Assembly: GCA_038740345.1 (NCBI GenBank)
Contig: JAVYMA010000006.1
Location: 18,846-82,845 of the forward strand
DNA length: 64,000 nucleotides
Source: Methanomassiliicoccales archaeon
GTDB taxonomy: Archaea > Thermoplasmatota > Thermoplasmata > Methanomassiliicoccales > UBA472
Direction of reading: 5' to 3'
Program-made: the position numbers and the translations under genes
In this document: positions 55,436 to 64,000 of the stretch, piece after piece
Layout of the letters: each line of letters opens with the position of its first letter
How positions within the stretch are numbered: the first letter of the stretch is position 1
Notes under the pieces: generated by a model
The model's input: only the letters and a program-made list of their open reading frames with translations
Databases searched by the model: none
Told to the model about the DNA's origin: nothing

Positions 55436-56521
55436 ATGCCCGATTTTTTTCAAGAAAGCTTTATTCTCATGCAGATGATAGTCAAGGCCATGGACTGGAA
55501 CTGCCTGCCAGCCTGCATCGGCTCCCTGCCCCATCTCCGACCGAGGCAGGCCGTGGACTTGATGATGCGGCATCTCAAGCGCATACCCTTCTGGCCTCAG
55601 CTGCCCTCCATGGGATTCGAGGAGAACATGTACGCTCAGTATTCCACGCATCTTCCTGGCATTCGAATAGATGCTAAGGCCAAGCGCCTCACGGTGGATC
55701 TGCGCTCTTACGACCCAGAAAGATTCTACGAGGCTGTTCTAGGTGAGGATTACCATTATTTCGATCACCCTCGAACCTCATTCCATGGCCTCTACGAATT
55801 GCTGGAGGAATGGGAGCTCCCCTCCACCACCTTGGTGCTCAAAGGTCAAGTGACCGGCCCTATCTCCCTAGGCCTGCAGATCGTGGATCAGGAGGGCAAG
55901 AGCGTGATCTATGATGAGGCCTATGCGGAGATAGTGCGCAAGAACCTCAACATGATGATGAGGGAGCAGGAGTACCTTCTGCGCTCCAAATTCCCTACCA
56001 CCTTGATGTTCATGGACGAGCCCTCGCTCTCCCTCATAGGCACGCCCTTCGCCGCCATTTCCAAGGAGAGCGTAATCAAATGGATAGACGAGGTGTTCGA
56101 GGGGGTGAAGAGCATCAAAGGAGTGCACTGCTGTGGCAACACCGATTGGCCTATGGTGCTGTCGACTGGCATTGATGTGCTGTCCTTTGATGCCTATAGC
56201 TACGGATTCACCGTATCACTGTATCCGGAGGAGATGAGCCGATTTCTTGAGAGAGGTGGCGCCCTCGCTTGGGGCATAGTTCCTAACGATGAGGAGCATC
56301 TGAACTCAGAAACGCCAGTCCGATTGCTGGAAAGGCTGGAGAGGGAGATGGGCGCGCTCGTGGCCAAGGGGATTCCCTTGGAACTCATATTACAGCGCTC
56401 TCTACTTACTCCTCAATGTGGCTTGGGGTCCCTGAACGAGGGGTTGGCGGAGCGCGCCCTGCACATGCTGGTGGACACTTCAGAGATGATTCGTACTAAA
56501 TACGGATTGGGTGGAGAATGA
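55436..56521 (+). CDS. MetE/UroD-like methyltransferase family protein
   Basis: A 361-residue TIM-barrel protein of the cobalamin-independent methionine synthase/UroD superfamily. Near the middle GVHCCGNTDWPMVLSTG has the His-Cys zinc-site arrangement, and FMDEPSLSL is another family motif. It probably transfers a methyl group; the partner (corrinoid, thiol or folate) is unknown. Position between acsV and cooC suggests a role linked to the acs pathway. The start is uncertain (ATG 55436; others at 55475 and 55490). Its stop overlaps cooC by four nt. Confidence 0.75.
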   Translation: MPDFFQESFILMQMIVKAMDWNCLPACIGSLPHLRPRQAVDLMMRHLKRIPFWPQLPSMGFEENMYAQYSTHLPGIRIDAKAKRLTVDLRSYDPERFYEAVLGEDYHYFDHPRTSFHGLYELLEEWELPSTTLVLKGQVTGPISLGLQIVDQEGKSVIYDEAYAEIVRKNLNMMMREQEYLLRSKFPTTLMFMDEPSLSLIGTPFAAISKESVIKWIDEVFEGVKSIKGVHCCGNTDWPMVLSTGIDVLSFDAYSYGFTVSLYPEEMSRFLERGGALAWGIVPNDEEHLNSETPVRLLERLEREMGALVAKGIPLELILQRSLLTPQCGLGSLNEGLAERALHMLVDTSEMIRTKYGLGGE

Positions 56522-57291
56522 GCTATCGTATCGCCGTGGCCGGAAAGGGGGGAGTGGGCAAGACCACCTTGGCGGCTTTGATTATAAGGGCGCTGCATGA
56601 GCGAACGGGGAGGATAGTGATGGCCGTGGACGCCGACCCTAACTCCAACCTGGGAGAGATGCTTGGCGTCAGGGTGGAGCGCACCTTGGGTCAGCTGCGC
56701 GAGGATTTCATGCGCCAAATTGACTCTTTGCCTACAGGAGTGAGCAAGCAGGAATATTTAGGACAACAGATGCGCCTGGCAATGGTAGAGGGAAAAGGAT
56801 TCGATCTATTATCCATGGGAAGGCCAGAGGGAAGGGGCTGCTATTGCTACATAAACAACATGCTGCGCACCCTGCTGGATAACGCCATGGATTCCTATGA
56901 ATACGTGGTGATAGACAATGAGGCGGGCATGGAGCACCTCTCTAGACGGACCACTTCGCACATGGATCTCTTATTGCTGGTAAGCGACGCTACAACCATC
57001 GGCGTGAGGACGGCTTCAAGGCTCCTAGGCTTGGCTAAGGAAATGGAGCTGGAGGTAAAGAGTATAGCGCTAGCGATCAACGGAATCAGGGGCCAGATAC
57101 ATTCCTCGGTGGAAGAGACTGTACAGAGGGTAAGCACGGATGCCACGTTCATGATACCTTTCTCTCAGCAAATTTATGACATATCGCTAGAGGGCAAGTC
57201 CGTGTGGGATCTCAGTGGCTCGGACCCTGCTTTCCATGCCGTGCGATCGATGCTCGACTCCGTCCTGCGTTTCATCAACATCGGCCATTAG
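56518..57291 (+). CDS. cooC: CooC-like nickel-insertion ATPase
   Basis: A 257-residue MinD-type ATPase: deviant Walker A AVAGKGGVGKTTLAALI, MAVDADPNSNLGEMLG, a CYCYINNML Cys pair (about residues 107-109) and VVIDNEAGMEHLSRR match CooC/AcsF proteins that load nickel into CO dehydrogenase or acetyl-CoA synthase. The ATGA overlap joins it to the MetE-like gene. Ends with TAG. Confidence 0.92.
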   Translation: MSYRIAVAGKGGVGKTTLAALIIRALHERTGRIVMAVDADPNSNLGEMLGVRVERTLGQLREDFMRQIDSLPTGVSKQEYLGQQMRLAMVEGKGFDLLSMGRPEGRGCYCYINNMLRTLLDNAMDSYEYVVIDNEAGMEHLSRRTTSHMDLLLLVSDATTIGVRTASRLLGLAKEMELEVKSIALAINGIRGQIHSSVEETVQRVSTDATFMIPFSQQIYDISLEGKSVWDLSGSDPAFHAVRSMLDSVLRFINIGH

Positions 57292-57404
57292 GATCTATTG
57301 CCAGAAACTTACAGGAGCATGATTGGATCGCGGATCAGATTGGACATCCCTAGGGCTCGAAATGATTGATCCGCCCTCATCTCACAAAGTGATCGCATAT
57401 CTTG

Positions 57405-58733
57405 TTACAAAGATTTCAGAAACTTAGGTATGCCTGAGGATTCCTTCGGTCCCACTATAACCCTCATCCCTGTAAGCTCTTGCAACTTCCCACTCATGCG
57501 TGATATCATACCCGGCATCACAAGGATGTCAGTTTTGCTCTTTTCTTTGGCGCCTGAGGATTCCAGCGCCTTGGCCACGGATTCAGGTGTCAGCTTTCCG
57601 GCGGAGTAGGCGGTGAGTACGCTGAGCCCTTCCGCCTCCACCACCAGTAGCCAGGCCGGCACTCTCGATTTCTCGATGTCGGCCAGAACGGTGAAATAGG
57701 TGAGCGAGAAATTGGTGGTGAAGAGGATGGGAGAGCTCTCATCAGCGCCGTTCACCGCGTACAGGCCAGGCTTGACTTGTATGGGGACCTGAGGATCGGT
57801 GAAGATGTTCTGCCTCAGCACCATGAGGGTCAGGGCTTGAGCGTCGCTCAGATCGTCGAATATCACTATGCTGCCGTATTTCAATATGGCCAGCATTCCT
57901 CTCAGCACAGCCCCCTCTCCCTGGCCTGCCTCTATCAGCATGGGATATCCTAGACCGCGGAAGGTCCTCCTCACAGCATGCTTGCGCGCGGCGTGGCTCA
58001 GCTCCAGCTGTTCCTTCAAGCCTTCAGTCCGAAGGTCCATGACCAGGTCCTCAACACCTAGCGACCTAGCTTGCCACACCAGCTCGGCCATCGCTCCTAA
58101 CCCCCTGGCCTTGAGCACCAGAGGGCAGGAGATCTCCTTGGCCAGGGAAGCCATCTCTTTCAAGTTCTGTTCAGATGCGCCGTAAAGCAAGGGCCTGTGG
58201 GAAGCCACTTTGGCCGCTGCAGCGCGCATACAATCTGGAGAATCCGCGATCAGAATCAGTGGCATGTCCATAGCCGAGGCGACGAGCTCCACAGCCTGGG
58301 AGAACTTGTGCATGTCTCTCGAGTCATTGCTTATCGCTAGCGCTTCGAAGCTAAGGGACTGGCCAACGCGTTCATAACGGAATGAAGCGATCCATTTCGC
58401 GCGTTCCAATATGTCCTCTTTCGACAACTCATCCGACACCTTAACAGCCATTGCGGTTGGGTGCACGAACTTCCTCTCATGGCGGTATAGCTCCGTCTCA
58501 TCTCCTATCTCCACGATCTTTGAACCGGACCCAAACTTTACCAATCTAATCGGAGGAGCGGAGGACGCAGCCAGCTCCTCCCTGGATTTCTCCGAGATGA
58601 AAGGACAATCCTCCAGCTTGGCCTTGGAGTTGGCTAACTGCATGGCAAACGCCAGGCATGTGGGGTAGTGGCACTTGCCGCAGTTCTTCTTGGGAAGGTG
58701 CTTGAAGATTTCGATGGCTGTCGGCATGCTCAT
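57405..58733 (-). CDS. acsC: Corrinoid iron-sulfur protein large subunit (AcsC/CdhE)
   Basis: A 442-residue subunit. The N-terminal CGKCHYPTCLAFAMQLANS plus EDCPF gives the 4Fe-4S motif; a TIM-barrel and C-terminal cobalamin-binding domain follow, including VLKARGLGAMAE and a late VMPGMISRMSGKLQE. It carries the methyl group on cobalt between AcsE and AcsB. ATG at 58733 overlaps the acsD stop by four nt. Third gene of the acsB-acsD-acsC operon. Confidence 0.95.
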   Translation of the reverse strand: MSMPTAIEIFKHLPKKNCGKCHYPTCLAFAMQLANSKAKLEDCPFISEKSREELAASSAPPIRLVKFGSGSKIVEIGDETELYRHERKFVHPTAMAVKVSDELSKEDILERAKWIASFRYERVGQSLSFEALAISNDSRDMHKFSQAVELVASAMDMPLILIADSPDCMRAAAAKVASHRPLLYGASEQNLKEMASLAKEISCPLVLKARGLGAMAELVWQARSLGVEDLVMDLRTEGLKEQLELSHAARKHAVRRTFRGLGYPMLIEAGQGEGAVLRGMLAILKYGSIVIFDDLSDAQALTLMVLRQNIFTDPQVPIQVKPGLYAVNGADESSPILFTTNFSLTYFTVLADIEKSRVPAWLLVVEAEGLSVLTAYSAGKLTPESVAKALESSGAKEKSKTDILVMPGMISRMSGKLQELTGMRVIVGPKESSGIPKFLKSL

Positions 58734-59716
58734 GACCCCCTAAGCTCGTCGATCGCTCTCCTTACTATGGCCGCGGAGCGGGGCGAGCGCATGATGAGCA
58801 TATCACCTCCCGCTATGAGCGCGGCGAGAGCCGTTGCCACCTCCCACCATACCGCCCTCTCCTCCAGCCCTTCGTGACCCTCTATCTCCTCGCTGGCCTC
58901 CTTGGCCTTCCAGGCGGAAGTGGTATCACAGACCATGGGCACCTGCAGCATGGCATCGCTCATCAAAGCTGCCAAACGGATGCGTTCCATGACTGAATAG
59001 GAATATTCCAGCCCCATCCCCAATGCGGCGAACAATGGATCGAGGACTATGCGGTCCTTACGGACCCCGAAATCAGTCAATAAGATGTTGATCTGCTTGC
59101 TCAAGTTCACATCAAGGTTGGCGAAGGAGATGATAGCGTGATCGTTAGCCATAGCGGCGGCAGCGATGCTCTTATAGGCCGCTTCCTCCGCATGCCCTAA
59201 AAGGAGTCTCTCCTTCGGAGCGGCACTGCTCACTGCCTGCATGACCTTGGCATCCTTTTCCTCGTTTCCGCAGCCATAGACGATCAATGGGACCTTAACC
59301 GCCGCCAATACCCTTTGGACGGTGCGAGCCGCCTCCTCTGGACTAGTATCGCCTTCGTCTGGGTTCGTGGAAAGTAGCTTGAGGCAGATGAGGTCCGCAT
59401 CATGCTCCTCGACCCAGCATCTCGCCCATTCTGCAGGATCCTCCACGCAGGCTCCGAATTCCTGGCGTACTTGCTCTGGCAGGTCGGAAGGCACATCGAG
59501 AACCTCCCCCGCAATGAGGGGCCTATTGGGGCTGACCCCTTCATAGGAAAGGAAAGGCATGCCCGTGGACCCGCCTATGCGAAGGCTAGCTGAACGCGTT
59601 CCCCCCTCCTCAGGTGTGGCGCCTAGGACCACCACTCCTATCTTACCCGACCACTTCTCTTTGGGCAACGGCACATCTACCACTTCATCACCATCCTCTG
59701 AACCTGAAGCATTCAA
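58730..59716 (-). CDS. acsD: Corrinoid iron-sulfur protein small subunit (AcsD/CdhD)
   Basis: A 328-residue TIM-barrel subunit pairing with AcsC. Typical segments: SYEGVSPNRPLIAGEV, HDADLICLKLLSTNPDEGD, VKVPLIVYGCGNEEKDAKV, IVLDPLFAALGMGLEYSYS. Overlaps both acsB and acsC by four nt. Confidence 0.94.
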   Translation of the reverse strand: MNASGSEDGDEVVDVPLPKEKWSGKIGVVVLGATPEEGGTRSASLRIGGSTGMPFLSYEGVSPNRPLIAGEVLDVPSDLPEQVRQEFGACVEDPAEWARCWVEEHDADLICLKLLSTNPDEGDTSPEEAARTVQRVLAAVKVPLIVYGCGNEEKDAKVMQAVSSAAPKERLLLGHAEEAAYKSIAAAAMANDHAIISFANLDVNLSKQINILLTDFGVRKDRIVLDPLFAALGMGLEYSYSVMERIRLAALMSDAMLQVPMVCDTTSAWKAKEASEEIEGHEGLEERAVWWEVATALAALIAGGDMLIMRSPRSAAIVRRAIDELRGS

Positions 59717-61956
59717 GACAGCAGCGGAGACATCTTAAGGGCGGGATGCCTGACTTTCGCCATCCACTCGGCCAGGCCGGAGGCGCTGTCGGTTATGGTC
59801 TCATCTGCGATCTTCTCCAAAAGGTCAGGCTCACCTAGCTCTTTAGCCCTTTGCATAATTCCCTCTTTCAGGCGTTCCTTCAAGCCCTTCGGCATCCACG
59901 CCACGCGCAGCAGACCACCGTCCGCGGCTATGAACTTTTTCGATAGTATGTATTTTCGCCCTATGCCGATGAAGCCCGGAGTCTGTCTGCCCCCACCTAT
60001 ATGACCGGCGAGGGTGGAGAATTTCATCCCTATAGGCGTCATGCCTGTGAAATCACGGTCCACTAGGATCACGGCCTGGGCATCCGCGGTCATAGCCACG
60101 ATGACCTCGAAGCAGCCGCAGGCGGTCATGGGATCCTCCATGATGGTGTAGGCATTGAACCTTTGCAGGCGTCCATGCGAAAGCTGGCATATCATCTCAT
60201 TCACCCCGCTCCACTGGCCTTTGACAGGGTCGATGACCTCGCCTTTCGGGACAGGCTGATTCGGCCCTCGGGGGGCTATCTCCTTGGCCGCCTTCGCATC
60301 CAGCCAGTTGAGGGCGCCGCAAAGACCCAGACGCTCTGGGGTAATTATGCAAACGTGATCCGGGGCAAAGCTCTGACATAGGGAGCAGCTGTAGAACTCC
60401 TGCACCGCCTCGTCCGTGAGCCCTCCCAAACGTTCATCCCTTGACTTGTACCTCTCTTTCGCCATTGGCAACAAGCTTTGAACCTCGGCCTCATCAGTGA
60501 CGATCGTGACCTGGACCCTAGAGACGATGTTGGCGAACTCCGCCTTGATCTTGGCCACCAGTATATCGCCGAAATGCTTCAACCTAAGACCACGCTTCAC
60601 CGCGCTCTTGGAAAGCCTTACCCAAATGGCATCCCTCTGGCCGGTGTGCCATGCCCCCTCAGCATAGTTTATGAATTGATGTATCCTTCTTTCCAGAACA
60701 GGCTCGAAATCCTCCTCCATCCTTTTTCCATAAACGTCTACCAATATCGCGAGAGGGATAGAGCTCCCCTCTGGCAACTCGTCCACGTCCTTTCCCATAA
60801 GAGTTATTCGTCCGTCAACCACTTCATCCTCAAGCCGAGCTCGGAGCAATTCGAATGCCGGAGTCCTGGACGCTCCTCCTGCTTCTACATAGGTGTCCGG
60901 GCGACGAACGATCTCACCCTCGAAGGAAGAGCCATATGCCACAGGTATGTCTAGCAGGCCCGCTTTGACCTTCATCCCACGAAGCTCGACGCCTGTCTGC
61001 ACTATCCTATCGTAGTCAGTCCGGGGGATCAGGCGATCTGGTATAGGTTCGATATCCTGGTCCGTGATTATCGGCCATCCGTTAAAAAGAGCGGCGAAGC
61101 ATATCGCAGCTGTTAGATCATCAAAGCGTCCTAGATGGATCACAAAGACCTTAGGGCGCATCTGCAGGTAAGCTGCCAACCTCTCTCTATCGCCGCTCTG
61201 TACGTTCCCGAAGGTCAAGGCCACTCTGATGGCGAAATTGATGGCATGAACCGCTTGGGTAAGATCTCCCAGAGGGAAGAGACGCACCTCTGGGCCTATC
61301 TTCACTGCCTCATCCTGAAGCTGATGGATGATCTCTTTAGTGGCGAGTATGAGTATCCCCTTCGATTGCAGCTCGCGCACCAGCTTTGCCAACTTCTTTG
61401 ACTCTCTGGAGCTGCCCATAATGACAGCGCACCCAGGTATTGTATCGTCTACCAGGGCCACGCCAAGCTCTCGTAACGTTCTATCAGGAATGAAGCCTTG
61501 CGATTCAAGAGGCGCTCTTTGACCTTCAACCGATGAATACTTTAGTGCCTCTATAATCTCGGCTGCTATCATGGTAGCTTCGCCCGCGCTGAGGGCAGCT
61601 TCGTAACTCGTTCCCTGTTTTATCAGCGTTCGGGCGTGTGTTAGAACTGTGGATAGCTGTCCTAGCTTGCTTACTTCCTCACCCTCCCACGCGAGTATGG
61701 AGGGTAGATGGTAGGCGGTATCCGGGAACTCTATTCTAAAATCATCCCCGTGCTCTTTCAACGCACTTTCTAACCTTCTTTCTGCTATGGATAAGATAGC
61801 CTGTGCGCCCGCCACGGCCATGCGGAAGATCTTCTCCCTGGATATCCGCTCCTCAGCTTCTAAGCTTTCATTAGAGCATATCAATTTATGACTGTTTGCT
61901 AGGTCCTTCCTAGCTATGTATGATTCTGCATGTTCCTTATCTGTCTCCTCAGCCAT
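59713..61956 (-). CDS. acsB: Acetyl-CoA synthase, bacterial-type full-length AcsB
   Basis: A 747-residue protein that makes acetyl-CoA from CO, a methyl group and CoA. Cluster A ligands match bacterial AcsB exactly in spacing: CSLCQSFAPDHVC...LGLCGALNW for the 4Fe-4S cube, and MTACGCFEVIVAM for the distal nickel site (CGC). It also has the about 310-residue N-terminal domain used for CODH binding, which archaeal CdhC (about 460-480 residues) lacks. ATG 61956 is chosen because a TATA box lies about 28 nt upstream; the earlier ATG 61980 sits inside that box. First gene of acsB-acsD-acsC. Confidence 0.95.
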   Translation of the reverse strand: MAEETDKEHAESYIARKDLANSHKLICSNESLEAEERISREKIFRMAVAGAQAILSIAERRLESALKEHGDDFRIEFPDTAYHLPSILAWEGEEVSKLGQLSTVLTHARTLIKQGTSYEAALSAGEATMIAAEIIEALKYSSVEGQRAPLESQGFIPDRTLRELGVALVDDTIPGCAVIMGSSRESKKLAKLVRELQSKGILILATKEIIHQLQDEAVKIGPEVRLFPLGDLTQAVHAINFAIRVALTFGNVQSGDRERLAAYLQMRPKVFVIHLGRFDDLTAAICFAALFNGWPIITDQDIEPIPDRLIPRTDYDRIVQTGVELRGMKVKAGLLDIPVAYGSSFEGEIVRRPDTYVEAGGASRTPAFELLRARLEDEVVDGRITLMGKDVDELPEGSSIPLAILVDVYGKRMEEDFEPVLERRIHQFINYAEGAWHTGQRDAIWVRLSKSAVKRGLRLKHFGDILVAKIKAEFANIVSRVQVTIVTDEAEVQSLLPMAKERYKSRDERLGGLTDEAVQEFYSCSLCQSFAPDHVCIITPERLGLCGALNWLDAKAAKEIAPRGPNQPVPKGEVIDPVKGQWSGVNEMICQLSHGRLQRFNAYTIMEDPMTACGCFEVIVAMTADAQAVILVDRDFTGMTPIGMKFSTLAGHIGGGRQTPGFIGIGRKYILSKKFIAADGGLLRVAWMPKGLKERLKEGIMQRAKELGEPDLLEKIADETITDSASGLAEWMAKVRHPALKMSPLLS

Positions 61957-61977
61957 TGACGGCCTTCGAAGAATATG

Positions 61978-61989
61978 CATTTATAAAAA
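61978..61989 (-). promoter_or_regulatory. TATA box for the acsBDC operon
   Basis: TTTTTATAAATG on the minus strand centred about 28 nt before ATG 61956, implying leaderless transcription and fixing the start. Confidence 0.65.
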
Positions 61990-62162
61990 CTTGCGTGATT
62001 TGGCTTGGCATAGGTTAGATGTAGCGAATCACATCAATTCTAATTTTTATTTTGTATGATTAATATTATTATCATATCAAGTAACATTATTATTTTCTCA
62101 GAGTTATTAGCAATAAATAAAAACTAAAAATTCAGATTTAGTTAGTGAAAAGGTGGGAGAGA

Positions 62163-64000
62163 TTGGAATTCGAAGAATTTTTTGAAAGGGCTATAAAACA
62201 CAAATCAAAGACCTTCAAACCTTTCCCTTACCAGAAAAGAATTGCAGAAACAGGATTTCCAGAAGTGATCTGTCTTCCTACTGGAGCTGGAAAGACACTA
62301 GCGATCCTTTTGGCTTGGATTTATAGGAGACGCTTTGCCTCTGAAGACATACGAAGTGCAACACCTTCTAGGTTGATTTATTGTCTTCCGATGCGAGTGC
62401 TCGTCCAGCAGGTAAGGGATGAATGTATTTCAGTGCTCACTTCTCTTGGGCTTTATCAATGTGAGAACGGTCCTAGTAATAGAATAAGAGTAAACGTGCT
62501 AATGGGTGGAGAGGATTATGGTTTATGGGAATCTTTCCATGATGAGGATGCAATAATAATTGGAACACAAGATATGCTTCTCTCTCGTGCTTTAAATCGA
62601 GGGTATGGGATTAAGAGGACTAGGTGGCCGATTGACTTCGGCATTCTTAATAACGATTGTCTTTGGGTTCTCGACGAAGTCCAATTGATGGGAGATGGTC
62701 TGGTCACCTCAATTCAATTGGATGGGCTGAGGTCCAAGATTGGAACTATTGGAAGCTGTGATACAGTTTGGATGAGTGCCACGGTAGAGCCTGATTGGCT
62801 GGTAAGTCCTGATCGTCCTTTACCACCATCGCCAGACAAAATCTTTACGCTAAGAGATGAGGATATAATTGATGAGGTAAAAAAGAGATTTGAAGCGAAA
62901 AAAACAGTAGAAGCGATATCACTGCAACTTAAATCCGCCAAGAAAAAGGATAATGAAGCCTACATTACCAATCTAAGTAGGGAAATAGATCATACATATC
63001 AATTATTGCGAAATAACGGTAACCCATCGCCAAGGATTTTAGTTATTGTAAATACAGTGGAAAGGGCTCAGTCATTATATGCTGAGTTAAGCAAGATTTA
63101 TGGTTTAGAAAAAACCAGTGAAACCAAGTCAAAGAAAAAAAGAAAAGTCATTGAAGAAAATCGTCCAAAATATATTCCCGAGCTTGTTTTACTTCATTCA
63201 CGTTTTATAAATAAAGACAAAGATTTGAAATTGAGTCGGGTTCAGCAGTTGACATCTCAACCTAATCACGCTGAAGGATTTCACACCTCATGTGTGAACG
63301 ATGGCGTTGGGTGGATTATAGTTTCTACGCAAGTAGTTGAGGCCGGGGTGGATTTAAGCAGCGATGCGTTAATTACAGAACTGGCCCCCTGGACTAGCAT
63401 TGTACAAAGACTCGGGAGACTAAACAGAAATGGAGAATGTATAGATTCTCTATTCAGGTGGATTGATGTTGATACATCGGATTTAAAGAGTGGAGCCTTT
63501 CTTCCATATGATTCCGTCGCTTTAGATAAAGCGAGGGAAGTTCTGAAAACTCTGACCGATGCTTCACCTAAATCTTTGTTTAATTTAAAGGCCGTTGATT
63601 CTTATAAGCCTAACCACATCATTCGAAAAAAGGACATTTATGAACTTTTTGATACTACACCGGACCTAAACGGTAGGGATATTGATGTAAGCAGATTTGT
63701 AAGAAACACAGAGGACAAAGATGTTCAGGTATTCTGGTGGGATTTTAATGATGAAGACGGACCGCCTAAAGAATTGATTGGGGTCAAATCGGATTCGATT
63801 TGCACTATACCAATAAATAAATTAAGAGAATTCCTTGAATCGGGAGCCGTTGCATGGCGATGGGATTACGTTGAAGATGAATGGACCAAAATCGATTCTT
63901 ATCGATTAGTGCCAGGGGAGACTTATCTGATTTCTCTTAAGCATGGAGGGTATTCTGGCGAGACAGGGTGGACTGGAAGGGAGGAGGATAAACCGAGTAT
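62163..64000 (+). CDS. cas3: Type I-G (I-U) Cas3 helicase, N-terminal part (runs off the window)
   Basis: A frame open to the window end encodes at least 612 residues with superfamily-2 helicase motifs: PFPYQKRIAETG near the start, Walker A LPTGAGKTLA, DEVQLMGDGLVTS (Walker B, DEVQ), MSATVEPDWL, and VVEAGVDLSS plus VQRLGRLNRNGE. The helicase comes first and VQVFWWDFNDEDGP follows, as in the GSU0051/Dpsyc type I-U Cas3; the HD nuclease would lie downstream. TTG 62163 has GGTGG upstream; GTG 62145 is in frame. The gene is far more AT-rich than the rest of the window. Confidence 0.88.
   Translation, partial: MEFEEFFERAIKHKSKTFKPFPYQKRIAETGFPEVICLPTGAGKTLAILLAWIYRRRFASEDIRSATPSRLIYCLPMRVLVQQVRDECISVLTSLGLYQCENGPSNRIRVNVLMGGEDYGLWESFHDEDAIIIGTQDMLLSRALNRGYGIKRTRWPIDFGILNNDCLWVLDEVQLMGDGLVTSIQLDGLRSKIGTIGSCDTVWMSATVEPDWLVSPDRPLPPSPDKIFTLRDEDIIDEVKKRFEAKKTVEAISLQLKSAKKKDNEAYITNLSREIDHTYQLLRNNGNPSPRILVIVNTVERAQSLYAELSKIYGLEKTSETKSKKKRKVIEENRPKYIPELVLLHSRFINKDKDLKLSRVQQLTSQPNHAEGFHTSCVNDGVGWIIVSTQVVEAGVDLSSDALITELAPWTSIVQRLGRLNRNGECIDSLFRWIDVDTSDLKSGAFLPYDSVALDKAREVLKTLTDASPKSLFNLKAVDSYKPNHIIRKKDIYELFDTTPDLNGRDIDVSRFVRNTEDKDVQVFWWDFNDEDGPPKELIGVKSDSICTIPINKLREFLESGAVAWRWDYVEDEWTKIDSYRLVPGETYLISLKHGGYSGETGWTGREEDKPS

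Noticed and set aside
62000..62160. Possible CRISPR repeats in the AT-rich stretch before cas3
   Set aside because: No repeated unit of 20-40 nt is present; only AT-rich sequence is seen.

Overview
The window looks like chromosomal DNA of an archaeon, most likely Thermoplasmatota-like and related to methanogen lineages. Reasons: TATA boxes about 23-28 nt upstream of start codons (leaderless transcription), archaeal information-processing genes (Nob1, exosome Csl4, METTL5-like methylase, KptA), archaeal lipid genes (geranylgeranyl reductase beside a prenyl diphosphate synthase), three-ORF archaeal glutamate synthase, an F420H2-dehydrogenase-like complex I without NuoEFG, a Ta0216-type B12/radical SAM protein and a methanogenesis-marker-11-like protein. 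The taxon is an inference; no rRNA gene is present.

Layout. 1-5.4 kb: Lrp-type regulator, glutamate synthase operon and a divergent HTH-CBS regulator. 5.7-12 kb: RNA metabolism genes (METTL5-like, Csl4, ThiI-like, Nob1), an ICMT-like membrane methyltransferase and two isoprenoid genes. 12-22.3 kb: a complete minus-strand nuoABCDHIJJKLMN operon; NuoI carries four 4Fe-4S motifs and NuoJ is split. 22.5-32.6 kb: mixed genes (PfpI, ProC, small secreted Cys-rich protein, interrupted thioredoxin-like gene, B12 radical SAM, UppS, marker 11, DUF2797, KptA, ABC transporter whose permease has an in-frame TAG). 32.7-41.5 kb: one-carbon genes (FolD, Fhs, then a five-gene hdrA-hdrA-mvhD-metV-metF operon). 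41.6-46.5 kb: two paralogous membrane proteins and a sulfur-trafficking operon (TusA, DsrE, IscS, IscU-DUF59). 46.9-53.1 kb: VIT-like protein, AcsE, PurH, small unknown genes, an AT-rich stretch with a GC-rich hairpin, and a CDF transporter. 53.2-62 kb: AcsV-like activator, MetE-like protein, CooC, then acsB-acsD-acsC on the minus strand. 62.1-64 kb: the start of an AT-rich type I-G (I-U) Cas3 gene running off the window.

How it works together. Fhs, FolD, MetVF and AcsE form a tetrahydrofolate-based methyl branch of the bacterial type. AcsC/AcsD carry the methyl group and AcsB makes acetyl-CoA; AcsV and CooC are maturation or activation factors. HdrA-like and MvhD-like subunits would feed electrons to MetVF, and the Fpo-like complex could couple electron flow to ion pumping. 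PurH also uses formyl-tetrahydrofolate. The CODH catalytic subunit (AcsA/CdhA), HdrBC and the electron-input module of complex I are not in the window. The most notable biology is this bacterial-type Wood-Ljungdahl methyl branch and full-length bacterial-type acetyl-CoA synthase in an archaeal setting.
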